Part shown: in pieces, positions 39,222 through 47,562 of the stretch | Position numbering within the stretch: position 1 is the first letter of the stretch | Layout: each line of letters begins with the position of its first letter | Origin: Nocardioides marmotae | GTDB taxonomy: Bacteria; Actinomycetota; Actinomycetes; Propionibacteriales; Nocardioidaceae | Assembly: GCF_013177455.1 (NCBI RefSeq) | Contig: NZ_CP053660.1 | Location: 434,001-498,000, forward strand | Length of the DNA stretch: 64,000 nt | Direction of reading: 5' to 3' | Position numbers and translations under genes: made by a program | Notes under the pieces: model-generated | Database searches by the model: none | What the model was told of the DNA's origin: nothing | What the model saw: only the letters and a program-made list of their open reading frames with translations

Positions 39222-40906
39222 GCGACTTCCCCTGGCTCACCGTCCTGGTGGCGGTGCCCCTCATCGGGGCGGTCGTCGTCGCCGCCCTCCCGCGGGCCGA
39301 CCTGGCCAAGCTGGTCGGGCTCGCGGTCTCCGTGCTCACCCTCGGGGTCGGCGTCGCCGTCGCGCTGCAGTACGAGCTCGACGGCGGCATGCAGCTGACC
39401 GAGACCCACGAGTGGATCGCCGAGTTCGGCGTCCACTACGCACTCGGCGTCGACGGGCTCTCGCTGCTGATGGTCCTGCTGACCGTCGTGCTGGTGCCGA
39501 TCGTGCTCGCGTACTCCTGGTCCCAGGCCGACGAGGAGTCCGGCGCGGGCGCCCGGTCGTTCTTCGCCTGGACCCTCGCCCTCGAGGCGCTCTCGCTCGC
39601 GGTCTTCCTCGCCACCGACGTGTTCCTCTTCTACGTCGTCTTCGAGGCCACGCTGATCCCGGCGTACTTCCTCATCGGCGGCTTCGGCAAGGCCGGCCGC
39701 AGCGCCGCCGCGGTGAAGTTCCTGATGTTCCAGCTCGGCGGCGGCCTGGTGCTGCTCGCCTCGGTCATCGGGCTCTACGTCGTCTCCGCGCAGGCCGGGC
39801 AGCCGTCCTACCTGCAGTCCGACCTCGCCGCTCTCGACATGTCGACATCTGCCGAGCGCTGGATCTTCGCCGGCTTCCTCATCGCCTTCGTGATCAAGGC
39901 GCCGCTGTTCCCGCTGCACACCTGGCTGGCCGACACCACCGAGAAGGCCACGCCGGGCACGAGCGTGCTGCTCGTGTGCGTGCTGGACAAGATCGGCACC
40001 TACGGGATGCTCCGCTTCTGCCTGGAGCTCTTCCCCGGCGCCTCGCAGTGGGCGACCCCGCTGGTGGTCACCCTCGCGCTGATCTCGATCGTGTACGGCG
40101 CGCTCCTGGCCATGGGCCAGGACGACCTGCTGCGGCTGGTCGGCCTGACCTCGCTGAGCCACTTCGGCTTCATCACCCTGGGCATCTTCGTCTTCAGCAG
40201 CCAGGGCCAGAGCGGCGCGATCCTCTACATGGTCAACCACGGTCTCGGCACCGCCGCGCTCTTCCTCACCGCCGGCTACGTCATCGAGCGCCGCGGCACC
40301 TCGCTGATCAGCCGGATGGGCGGGATGGAGCGCCTCGCGCCGGTCCTGGCCGGGATGTTCCTCATCGCCGGCCTGGCCACGCTGAGCCTCCCGGGCCTGA
40401 GCCCGTTCATCTCCGAGATGCTCGTGATCATCGCGGCCTTCGACTACGCCTGGTGGGTCGGGGCGGTGGCGGTCACCGGCATCGTGCTGGCCGCGATCTA
40501 CGTCCTGTGGACCTACCAGCGGGTGATGACCGGACCGGACCCGCTCCCCGCGGGTGCCGCCGGCGCCGCGGGGGAGCACCTCGACGACCCGGCCCACCGC
40601 GAGCCCGCCGGGCACGGCACCGACGCCCCCACGGGCGGCGGCGCCGCGACCGCGACGGCCACCCGGCCGGCGGTCGGGACGACCGGGGCGGTCGCCGTGC
40701 CGCGGGACCTGCGGCCCCGCGAGGTCGCCGTCCTGGCGCCGCTCGTGGTCGGGCTGGTGGCCTTCGGCTTCTACCCGATGCCGCTGTTCGACGTGGCCAA
40801 CCCCTACGTCGAGGACCTGATGGCCGAGATCGAGGTCGCGGACGACGCGCCCGCCGTCCCCCCGGGGACCACCGTCGAGCACGACGACGCAGAGGGAGCT
40901 CACTGA
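39218..40906 (+). CDS. nuoM: NADH-quinone oxidoreductase subunit M
   Basis: A 562-residue proton-pumping subunit with about 14 helices. It has the glutamate of [60 protein letters not shown] and [18 protein letters not shown]. An insert of about 60 Gly/Ala/Thr/Pro-rich residues (around 445-505: [20 protein letters not shown]) precedes the last helix and probably loops into the cytoplasm. ATGA overlap with nuoL; one base to nuoN. Confidence 0.95.
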   Translation: MSDFPWLTVLVAVPLIGAVVVAALPRADLAKLVGLAVSVLTLGVGVAVALQYELDGGMQLTETHEWIAEFGVHYALGVDGLSLLMVLLTVVLVPIVLAYSWSQADEESGAGARSFFAWTLALEALSLAVFLATDVFLFYVVFEATLIPAYFLIGGFGKAGRSAAAVKFLMFQLGGGLVLLASVIGLYVVSAQAGQPSYLQSDLAALDMSTSAERWIFAGFLIAFVIKAPLFPLHTWLADTTEKATPGTSVLLVCVLDKIGTYGMLRFCLELFPGASQWATPLVVTLALISIVYGALLAMGQDDLLRLVGLTSLSHFGFITLGIFVFSSQGQSGAILYMVNHGLGTAALFLTAGYVIERRGTSLISRMGGMERLAPVLAGMFLIAGLATLSLPGLSPFISEMLVIIAAFDYAWWVGAVAVTGIVLAAIYVLWTYQRVMTGPDPLPAGAAGAAGEHLDDPAHREPAGHGTDAPTGGGAATATATRPAVGTTGAVAVPRDLRPREVAVLAPLVVGLVAFGFYPMPLFDVANPYVEDLMAEIEVADDAPAVPPGTTVEHDDAEGAH

Positions 40907-40907
40907 G

Positions 40908-42518
40908 ATGGACTTCGTCAAGCCGACCATCGAGTACGCCGAGCTCGCCCCGCTCCTCATCGTCCTCGGCGGCGCCTGCCTCGGCGTGCTGGCCGAGGCC
41001 TTCCTCCCGCGCGAGCGGCGCCGGCTCGTGCAGGTGCTGCTCACCGCCGTCGTGCTCCTCGCGGCGCTCGCGACCACGATCTGGGTCGCCACCGACCTCG
41101 ACGAGGTGGCCGACGGCGCCGCCCGCGGCCTGCTGACCGCCGGGGGCACGATCGTCGTCGACGGGCCCACCGTCTACCTGTGGGGCCTGGTCCTGCTGCT
41201 CTCCCTCGGCGGCGTGGCGCTCTTCGCCGAGCGCCGCCTCGAGGGCGGGGTGTCGGCCTTCGCCGGCCAGGCCGCCGCGCTCCCCGGCACCGATGCCGAG
41301 CGCGAGGTCTCCACCCGCGGGTGGGAGCACACCGAGATCTACCCGCTGATGCTCTTCGCGGTCGGCGGCATGATGCTCTTCCCGGCCTCCAACGACCTGC
41401 TGACGATGTTCGTCGCGCTCGAGGTCCTCTCCCTGCCGCTCTACCTGCTCTGCGGCCTGGCCCGGCGCCGGCGCCTGCTCAGCCAGGAGGCCGCGCTCAA
41501 GTACTTCCTGCTCGGCGCGTTCTCCTCCGGCTTCTTCCTCTACGGCGTCGCGCTGGTCTACGGCTTCGCCGGGTCGATGGAGTTCGCCGCCATCGCCGAG
41601 GCGGTCCGCAACGACACCGCGAACCAGGGCCTGCTGCTCGTCGGCATGGGCATGCTCGCCGTCGGCCTGCTGTTCAAGGTCGGTGCGGTGCCCTTCCACG
41701 GCTGGACGCCCGACGTCTACCAGGGCGCCCCGACCCCGCTCACCGCGTTCATGTCCGCGGCCACCAAGGTCGCGGCGTTCGGTGCGCTGCTGCGCCTGTT
41801 CTACGTCGCCTTCGGTGCCGACCGCTGGAGCTGGCAGCCGATGATGTGGGTCATCGCGATCCTCACGATGCTCGTCGGCGCGATCGTCGCGGTCGCCCAG
41901 ACCGACGTGAAGCGGATGCTCGCCTACTCCTCGATCGCCCACACCGGCTTCCTGCTGACCGGCGTGCTCGGCGTGCAGGCCTCCGGCGAGCTGGCCGAGG
42001 GCCAGGTCACCTCGCTCCAGGCGGTGCTGTTCTACCTGGCGACGTACGGCGTGGCCACGCTCGGCGCGTTCGCCGTCGTGACGCTGGTGCGCGACTCCAA
42101 CGGCGAGGCCACCCAGTTCGACCGGTGGGCCGGCCTGGGCCGCCGCTCGCCGTGGCTGGCGGGGGCCTTCGGCCTCTACCTGCTCTCCATGGCCGGGATC
42201 CCGCTGACCGCCGGCTTCGTCGGCAAGTGGGCGGTCTTCACGGTCGCGATGTCGGCCGGCGCGTGGCCGGTGGTGCTGACCGCGATCGCGTCGAGCATCA
42301 TCGCGGTCTTCTTCTACGTCCGCTACATCCGGATCATGTTCTTCGCCGAGCCCCAGGGCGCGGCGGGCGCGGCTCCGGGCGAGCTGGCGTCGGTCACGAC
42401 GCCGTCGCTGCTGACCTCGGCGACCATCGCCGCCGGTGTCGTCGCGACCGTCGTCCTCGGCGTCGTGCCGGGCCCGGTTCTCGATCTCGCGGCCCGTGCG
42501 GGAGACTTCATCAGGTGA
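40908..42518 (+). CDS. nuoN: NADH-quinone oxidoreductase subunit N
   Basis: A 536-residue third antiporter-like subunit. Typical motifs are EIYPLMLFAVGGMMLFPASNDLLTMFVALEVLSLPLYLLCGLARRR in parts, LKYFLLGAFSSGFFLYG, GAVPFHGWTPDVYQGAPTPLTAFMSAATKVAAF in parts, TDVKRMLAYSSIAHTGFLL and the late FVGKWAVF. Final gene of the nuo operon; its stop overlaps the GTG of the polyprenyl synthase, so that gene is cotranslated. Confidence 0.96.
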   Translation: MDFVKPTIEYAELAPLLIVLGGACLGVLAEAFLPRERRRLVQVLLTAVVLLAALATTIWVATDLDEVADGAARGLLTAGGTIVVDGPTVYLWGLVLLLSLGGVALFAERRLEGGVSAFAGQAAALPGTDAEREVSTRGWEHTEIYPLMLFAVGGMMLFPASNDLLTMFVALEVLSLPLYLLCGLARRRRLLSQEAALKYFLLGAFSSGFFLYGVALVYGFAGSMEFAAIAEAVRNDTANQGLLLVGMGMLAVGLLFKVGAVPFHGWTPDVYQGAPTPLTAFMSAATKVAAFGALLRLFYVAFGADRWSWQPMMWVIAILTMLVGAIVAVAQTDVKRMLAYSSIAHTGFLLTGVLGVQASGELAEGQVTSLQAVLFYLATYGVATLGAFAVVTLVRDSNGEATQFDRWAGLGRRSPWLAGAFGLYLLSMAGIPLTAGFVGKWAVFTVAMSAGAWPVVLTAIASSIIAVFFYVRYIRIMFFAEPQGAAGAAPGELASVTTPSLLTSATIAAGVVATVVLGVVPGPVLDLAARAGDFIR

Positions 42519-43537
42519 GCTCCCGAACGACCGCGGGCGACTCGTCCGCGGGTCTCGCCCTGCCGGTCACCGACCCGGCCCTCCAGGCGCGCCTGCGCGA
42601 GCGGATGGTCGAGGTCGAGAAGGCCCTGTACGCCCACGTGCAGAGCCGCTACCCCTACGTCACCGAGGCGGCGAGCCACCTGCTCGACGCCGGGGGGAAG
42701 CGGTTCCGCCCGCTGCTGGTGCTCCTGGCCGCCGAGGCCGGGCCGCACCCGCTCGCCGAGGAGGTGCTCACCGCGGCCTGCGTCGTGGAGATCACCCACG
42801 TCGGCTCGCTGTACCACGACGACGTCATGGACGAGGCCGCCCTGCGGCGCGGTGCGGACTCCGCGAACGCCCGCTGGGACAACCACGTCGCGATCCTGAC
42901 CGGCGACTTCCTCTTCGCCCGCTCCTCGGAGCTGACCGCGCAGCTCGGCCCGGACGCGGTGCGGATCCAGGCCGAGACCTTCAGCCGGCTCGTCGAGGGG
43001 CAGATCCTCGAGACCGTCCCGCCCGGCCCGGGCGAGGACCCGCTCGCCCACTACCTCGAGGTGGTCGCCGGCAAGACCGGCTCGCTCATCGCGACCTCCG
43101 CGCGCTACGGTGCCCGCTTCGGCGGGGCCTCCGCCGAGGTCGAGGAGGCCCTCACGGCGTACGGCGAGATCGTCGGCTCGGCCTTCCAGCTCTCCGACGA
43201 CATCCTCGACATCGCCTCGGACTCCGCGGAGTCCGGGAAGACCCCCGGCACCGACCTGCGCGAGGGCGTGCCGACGCTGCCGGTGCTGATGGCGCGTGCG
43301 TCCAGCGACCCCGCCGACGCGCGGCTCCACGAGCTGCTCGACGCCGACCTCTCCGACGACGCGCTGCACGCCGAGGCCCTCGGCCTGCTGCGCGCGCACC
43401 CGGCGCTCGACGAGGCGCGGAGGTACGTCGTCGGCCGCGCCGCCGAGGCCAAGGCACTGCTGTCCGTGCTGCCCGAGGGCCCGGTCCGCGCCGCCCTCGA
43501 GGCGTTCGCCGACGCGGTGGCGGTCCGCTCCGCCTGA
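42515..43537 (+). CDS. Polyprenyl diphosphate synthase (probable menaquinone side-chain synthase)
   Basis: A 340-residue all-trans prenyltransferase. The first Asp-rich motif is SLYHDDVMDEAALRRG (DDVMD) and the second is FQLSDDILDIASD (DDILD). LDAGGKRFRPLLVLLAAE is the substrate-binding entry. The small residues before the first motif are consistent with a long-chain product, as in hepta- to nonaprenyl synthases. GTGA coupling to nuoN. The neighbouring men genes and complex I suggest it makes the isoprenoid tail used by MenA. Product length cannot be read from sequence alone. Confidence 0.92.
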   Translation: MSSRTTAGDSSAGLALPVTDPALQARLRERMVEVEKALYAHVQSRYPYVTEAASHLLDAGGKRFRPLLVLLAAEAGPHPLAEEVLTAACVVEITHVGSLYHDDVMDEAALRRGADSANARWDNHVAILTGDFLFARSSELTAQLGPDAVRIQAETFSRLVEGQILETVPPGPGEDPLAHYLEVVAGKTGSLIATSARYGARFGGASAEVEEALTAYGEIVGSAFQLSDDILDIASDSAESGKTPGTDLREGVPTLPVLMARASSDPADARLHELLDADLSDDALHAEALGLLRAHPALDEARRYVVGRAAEAKALLSVLPEGPVRAALEAFADAVAVRSA

Positions 43538-43629
43538 CCGCGACCGACCGCGGCCCGCGTGCGCGCTCGGCGTTTCCCGGGAGCGTCGACGGGAAGGGTG
43601 CCCTCGACTCGACGTGAGGAGGGGCCCCG

Positions 43630-43902
43630 ATGAGCCAGCTGCAGGTGGTGCCGGCCGAGATGCGGCGGGCCGCCGATGCGGTCCCCGGGGCCGACTGCGT
43701 CGCCCACCTCGGCGAGCTCGGGAGCTCCTGGGACACCGCCGTCGAGGCCCTGGCCGACACCGCGTCCAGCTTCGCCGAGGACCTGGGGACCCACACCGAC
43801 GACGTGACCGGCACCGACGCCGGGGTCGGCGGGTGGTTCGGCGGCCTCGTCGGCGGGGCCGAGGCCTGGTTCGTCGTCCCGATCGCGCCCGCCGGTGCCT
43901 AG
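43630..43902 (+). CDS. Small ESX/EspC-like (WXG100-related) protein
   Basis: A 90-residue protein, start ATG with a strong GAGGAGGGG ribosome site. The pattern LQVVPAEMRRAADAV...LGSSWDTAVEALADTASSFAEDLGTHTDDV resembles the helix-turn-helix proteins exported by type VII secretion (EspC group), with W-x-x-A instead of a clean WXG. The C-terminus is Gly-rich (GVGGWFGGLVGGAEAW). No secretion machinery gene is in the window. Its last 8 bases overlap the lipoprotein gene that follows. The 92 bases before it hold nothing recognisable. Confidence 0.55.
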   Translation: MSQLQVVPAEMRRAADAVPGADCVAHLGELGSSWDTAVEALADTASSFAEDLGTHTDDVTGTDAGVGGWFGGLVGGAEAWFVVPIAPAGA

Positions 43903-44914
43903 GCCCGCAGCCGTCGCGCCGGCCCTGGCCCTCCTGCTGCTCCTCGGCGGCTGCGGGGACGACGAGCCCGGCCCGGGCGGCTCCACCGTGGGTGACGTGC
44001 CCTTCGAGCTCGTGGCGACCGACGACCTCGTGGTCAGCCCGGACGGCGGGCGGGTGCTCGCCGACTGCTGGGACGCCCTGTGCACCTGGGACACCGGAGC
44101 CGGGCGGCTGACCCGGGACCCCGACCGGGCCCAGGTCGCTGTCGCCCCCGACTGGTCCACCCTCGCCACGGTCGACGGCGGCGCCGTGGTGCTGGTCGGG
44201 CTCGAGGACGGTGCGCCGGTGCGGACCCTGCGCGGCCTCGCCGACGCCGAGGTCACCGACGGCTCCCCGGTGGCCGCGGTGTCCTACAGCCCCGACGGCG
44301 CGCTGGTCGCGGCCGCGGGCCTGGACGGCTCCGTGCGGGTCTGGTCGGTCGACGACGGCCGCGAGCGGGTGGCGTTCACCGCGGGGTACGCCCCGCATGC
44401 CCTGGCGTTCAGCCCCGACGGCTCGCTGCTCGCCCTCGCCGGCGGGGGACCGGTCGAGGTCCGCAGCATCGAGGACGGGGCGGTGGTCGCGGCCGTCGCG
44501 GACTCCGGTCGCAACGGCGCGGTGGCCTGGACCCCCGACGGCCGCCACCTGGTCGGCCCGGGACCGGCCGAGGCGCCGACCGTGTGGCGGCTGCCGGGGC
44601 TCGAGCCCGTCGAGGAGCTGCCGGGGGTGCGGCTGCACGAGGCGGCGGTGGCCCCCGACGGGCGGAGCGTGGCGGTGACCGCGTTCGACACGACCGCCGT
44701 CCGGCTGTGGCGCCCCGCAGCGCTCGGCGGGCCCGGCCGCACGCGCACGCTCACGGGCCACGCCGGCGAGCCCGGGGCGGTGGCCTTCGCGCCGGACGGC
44801 GCGACGCTCTGGTCGGTCGCCGCCGACGACGGCGTGCGCGGCTGGGACGTCGCCTCGGGCAGACCGACCGCGACGACCTTCGAGCTGCCCGCCGGTCCCG
44901 ACCCGTCCCGGTGA
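43895..44914 (+). CDS. WD40-repeat lipoprotein
   Basis: A 339-residue exported protein. The signal ends in a lipobox LGGC (C20). The rest is a beta-propeller of about six to seven WD40-like blades, each with a SPDG or PDG turn: VVSPDGGRVLADCWDALCTWD, VSYSPDGALVAAAGLDGSVRVW, LAFSPDGSLLALAGG, AWTPDGRHLVG, VAPDGRSVAVTAFDTTAVRLW and VAFAPDGATLWSVAADDGVRGWD. WD40 lipoproteins usually act as binding scaffolds at the cell surface. It overlaps the ESX-like gene by 8 bases, so they are probably made together. Confidence 0.83.
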   Translation: MPRPAAVAPALALLLLLGGCGDDEPGPGGSTVGDVPFELVATDDLVVSPDGGRVLADCWDALCTWDTGAGRLTRDPDRAQVAVAPDWSTLATVDGGAVVLVGLEDGAPVRTLRGLADAEVTDGSPVAAVSYSPDGALVAAAGLDGSVRVWSVDDGRERVAFTAGYAPHALAFSPDGSLLALAGGGPVEVRSIEDGAVVAAVADSGRNGAVAWTPDGRHLVGPGPAEAPTVWRLPGLEPVEELPGVRLHEAAVAPDGRSVAVTAFDTTAVRLWRPAALGGPGRTRTLTGHAGEPGAVAFAPDGATLWSVAADDGVRGWDVASGRPTATTFELPAGPDPSR

Positions 44915-44923
44915 CGGGCGGGG

Positions 44924-45835
44924 TCAGGCCGCGGTGCTGGTCGTCGCGACCAGGCGCAGCTGCCGACGCCGGTGGTTGTTGGCCTCGACGGTGAAGATCA
45001 CCAGCGCGAGCCAGACGAGCCCGAAGCCGGCCCACCGCGCGGGCGGCATCTCCTCGTGGAAGACCGCCACGCCGAGCGCGAACTGGAGCACCGGCGTGAG
45101 GTACTGCAGCAGCCCCAGGGTGACCAGCGGGACCCGGGTCGCGGCCGCCCCGAACGCGATCAGCGGGATGGCGGTGACGATGCCGCTGCTCATCAGGAGC
45201 AGCGAGTGGCCCCAGCCGTGCTGGGCGAAGCCGGACGCGCCCGTCGCGACCAGCCAGGCGACGTACGCCAGGGCGAGCGGGGCGACGACGGCGGTCTCCA
45301 CGGCGAGGCTCTCCACGGCCCCCACGTTCGCGGTCTTCTTGGTCAGGCCGTAGGCGGCGAAGGAGAAGGCCAGGACCAGCGCGACGTACGGCGGGTGCCC
45401 GTAGTCGAGGGTCAGCACGGCGACGGCCGCCGACGCGACGCCGACCGCCCCCCACTGCGCGGGGCGCAGCCGCTCGCCGAGGACGAAGACCCCGATCAGC
45501 ACGGTCACCAGCGGGTTGATGAAGTAGCCGAGCGAGGCCTCGACGACGCGGTCGTTGGTGACGCCCCAGATGTAGGTGCCCCAGTTGATGCTCACGGTCA
45601 GGGCGGCGACGGTCAGCAGCGCCAGGGTGCGCGGGGAGCGGACCAGCGCCCGCACGTGGGAGACCCGGCCGAGCAGCAGGACGAGCAGGCCCATGGTGAC
45701 CGCCGACCACAGGATCCGGTGCGCGAGGACCTCGACGGCCCCGGCCGGCTCCAGCAGCGGGAAGTAGAGCGGGAACCCGCCCCAGAGGGTGTAGGCGGCC
45801 ACGCCGAGCAGCAGTCCCCGGCGCGCGTTCGACAC
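44924..45835 (-). CDS. rarD: EamA-family transporter (RarD-like)
   Basis: A 303-residue drug/metabolite transporter with about ten helices in two EamA repeats. Diagnostic motifs are YTLWGGFPLYFPLLEPAGAVEVLAHRILWS (in parts), SINWGTYIWGVTNDRVVEASLGYFINPLVTVLIGVFVLGERLRPAQW (in parts) and the second repeat YLTPVLQFALGVAVFHEEM. RarD was named from chloramphenicol sensitivity in Pseudomonas; the real substrate is unknown. GTG 45835 is chosen because TATCGT lies 7 bases upstream and an inverted repeat covers the start. Confidence 0.88.
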   Translation of the reverse strand: MSNARRGLLLGVAAYTLWGGFPLYFPLLEPAGAVEVLAHRILWSAVTMGLLVLLLGRVSHVRALVRSPRTLALLTVAALTVSINWGTYIWGVTNDRVVEASLGYFINPLVTVLIGVFVLGERLRPAQWGAVGVASAAVAVLTLDYGHPPYVALVLAFSFAAYGLTKKTANVGAVESLAVETAVVAPLALAYVAWLVATGASGFAQHGWGHSLLLMSSGIVTAIPLIAFGAAATRVPLVTLGLLQYLTPVLQFALGVAVFHEEMPPARWAGFGLVWLALVIFTVEANNHRRRQLRLVATTSTAA

Positions 45836-45843
45836 GCGTCGAA
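45828..45843. promoter_or_regulatory. Inverted repeat over the rarD start (possible operator)
   Basis: TTCGAC-ACGC-GTCGAA has perfect 6-base arms and spans the start codon of the rarD-like gene. It differs from the LexA box (arm order TCGAAC/GTTCGA), so another repressor is more likely. Confidence 0.4.
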
Positions 45844-45848
45844 CGATA
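45843..45848 (-). promoter_or_regulatory. -10 box (TATCGT) of the rarD-like gene
   Basis: On the minus strand TATCGT ends 7 bases before GTG 45835; leaderless arrangement. Confidence 0.5.
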
Positions 45849-45929
45849 GGCCGGGGGGTTTGCGCCTCGGCCGTTGGGGGCAGATGGGTGGTTCCGTCCC
45901 CGCACCCCCCTCTGGAGGAGATCCACCCC

Positions 45930-46328
45930 ATGCGCATGAACCGTCTCGTCGCCAGCCTGATCGCGCTGGTCGTCATGGCCGCCTCGCCGCTGGCGCTCGC
46001 GGCCCCCGCGACCGCCGCGGACAAGGTCAAGCGCGAGATCCGCGCCCAGGGCATCGAGCCGAAGGAGAACAAGTTCTTCATCAAGGGCAAGGTGCTCACC
46101 GGCAGCTACCCGAAGGCCAAGCTCGTCATGATGCGCAAGCCCGGCGGCGCCAAGAAGTGGTCGAACTGGAAGACGTTCAAGACCGACGCGAAGAGCAGCT
46201 ACCGGGTCCGCGTCAACGGCCCGAGCAAGGGCGCCAAGAAGGTCTGCTACAAGGTCAAGGCCCCCTCGAGCAAGAAGTACAAGACCTCGTTCTCGCCGAA
46301 GCTCTGCATCGTCCGCACCTACTACTGA
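45930..46328 (+). CDS. Lysine-rich secreted protein of unknown function
   Basis: A 132-residue protein with a clear signal peptide (MRMNRLVASLIALVVMAASPLALAA in parts, cut near ATAAD) and a mature part of about 100 residues with roughly a quarter lysine. It looks like one beta-sandwich: VKREIRAQGIEPKENKFFIKG, KLVMMRKPGGAKKWSNWKTF, SYRVRVNGPSKGAKKVCYKV and KLCIVRTYY, the two cysteines probably forming a disulfide. The ATG has a GGAGGAG ribosome site. Such small basic exported domains occur in actinobacteria, perhaps binding wall polymers. A strong terminator follows. Confidence 0.78.
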   Translation: MRMNRLVASLIALVVMAASPLALAAPATAADKVKREIRAQGIEPKENKFFIKGKVLTGSYPKAKLVMMRKPGGAKKWSNWKTFKTDAKSSYRVRVNGPSKGAKKVCYKVKAPSSKKYKTSFSPKLCIVRTYY

Positions 46329-46372
46329 GCCTGCTCAAGCCGGCGGCGCTAGCACCGCTCGGACGCCGCTGG

Positions 46373-46416
46373 AAGCACGAAGGGTCCCCGCTCTCGGGCG
46401 GGGACCCTTCGTGCTT
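46373..46416. terminator. Strong bidirectional terminator
   Basis: A perfect 19-base stem (AAGCACGAAGGGTCCCCGC with its complement) and 6-base loop lies between the stops of the lysine-rich protein gene and korB, which are convergent. There is no long T-run, but stems of this strength terminate in actinobacteria. Confidence 0.85.
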
Positions 46417-46434
46417 CGTGCGTGGTGCTGCTGG

Positions 46435-47562
46435 TCAGACGACCGTCCAGGTGTCGCCGGAGCCGATCAGCGCGGCGAGCTGGTCGTCGGGCTCGCCGGT
46501 GACGGCCTGGCGGGCGGTGGCGACCTGGGCGCGGGCCTGGTCGTCGTACGTCGGACGCTCGACGGACCGGAAGATCCCGATCGGCGCCTGGTGGAGGTAG
46601 TCGGCCGCGGTGAGCCGGCTGATCGCGAACGCCGTGGACGGGTCGGGGTCGTGGGCGTCGTGGACGAGGATCGCGGACTCCTCGACGTCGGCGGCCTGCG
46701 CGACCCGGACCGAGCCGGTGGCGGGGTCGCGGACGACGACCTTCGAGCCGAGGCCGTCCTCGCCGGGCGCCCCGAAGCGGATCTGCTCGCCGTGGACGAG
46801 CGGGATGATCGCGTCGGCCTGGCCGGCGTCCTTGAAGTCGCCCTGGCCCTTGATCGCGTCGAACGCGCCGTCGTTGAAGATCGGGCAGTTCTGGTAGATC
46901 TCGACCAGCGAGGTGCCGCGGTGGGCGGCGGCCGCGGAGAGCACCGAGGTGAGGTGCTTGCGGTCGGAGTCGATGGTGCGGGCGACGAAGGACGCCTCGG
47001 CGCCCAGGGCCAGCGAGACCGGGTTGAAGGGGTGGTCGACCGAGCCCATCGGGGTGGACTTGGTGACCTTGCCCGGCTCGGAAGTGGGGGAGTACTGGCC
47101 CTTGGTCAGGCCGTAGATCCGGTTGTTGAACAGCAGGATCGTCATGTTGACGTTGCGGCGCAGCGCGTGGATCAGGTGGTTGCCGCCGATGGAGAGGGCG
47201 TCGCCGTCACCGGTGACGACCCAGACCGAGAGGTCCTCGCGGGCGGTGGCGATGCCGGTCGCGATCGACGGCGCGCGACCGTGGATCGAGTGCATGCCGT
47301 AGGTGTCGAGGTAGTACGGGAAACGCGAGGAGCAGCCGATGCCGGAGACGAACACGATGTTCTCCCGGCGCAGGCCGAGCTGGGGCAGGAAGCCCTGCAC
47401 CGCCTTGAGCACGGCGTAGTCACCGCAGCCGGGGCACCAGCGGACCTCCTGGTCGGAGGTGTACTCCTTGCCGGTCTGGGGCTGGTCGGTGGTGGGCACC
47501 AGCTCCACGCCCGAGCGCAGGCCCGGGAAGGGCAGCTCGGTGCCGGACGAGAGGGCGGTCAT
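46435..47562 (-). CDS. korB: 2-oxoglutarate:ferredoxin oxidoreductase, beta subunit
   Basis: A 375-residue subunit that holds thiamine diphosphate and a [4Fe-4S] cluster. Cysteines lie in VRWCPGCGDYAVLKAV and FVSGIGCSSRFPYY. The ThDP/Mg motif runs from VVTGDGDALSIGGNHLIH to NNRIYGLTKGQYSPTS. With KorA it oxidises 2-oxoglutarate to succinyl-CoA and reduces ferredoxin, a route that in M. tuberculosis supports the TCA cycle during fatty-acid growth. ATG start overlaps the korA stop by 4 bases. Confidence 0.94.
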   Translation of the reverse strand: MTALSSGTELPFPGLRSGVELVPTTDQPQTGKEYTSDQEVRWCPGCGDYAVLKAVQGFLPQLGLRRENIVFVSGIGCSSRFPYYLDTYGMHSIHGRAPSIATGIATAREDLSVWVVTGDGDALSIGGNHLIHALRRNVNMTILLFNNRIYGLTKGQYSPTSEPGKVTKSTPMGSVDHPFNPVSLALGAEASFVARTIDSDRKHLTSVLSAAAAHRGTSLVEIYQNCPIFNDGAFDAIKGQGDFKDAGQADAIIPLVHGEQIRFGAPGEDGLGSKVVVRDPATGSVRVAQAADVEESAILVHDAHDPDPSTAFAISRLTAADYLHQAPIGIFRSVERPTYDDQARAQVATARQAVTGEPDDQLAALIGSGDTWTVV

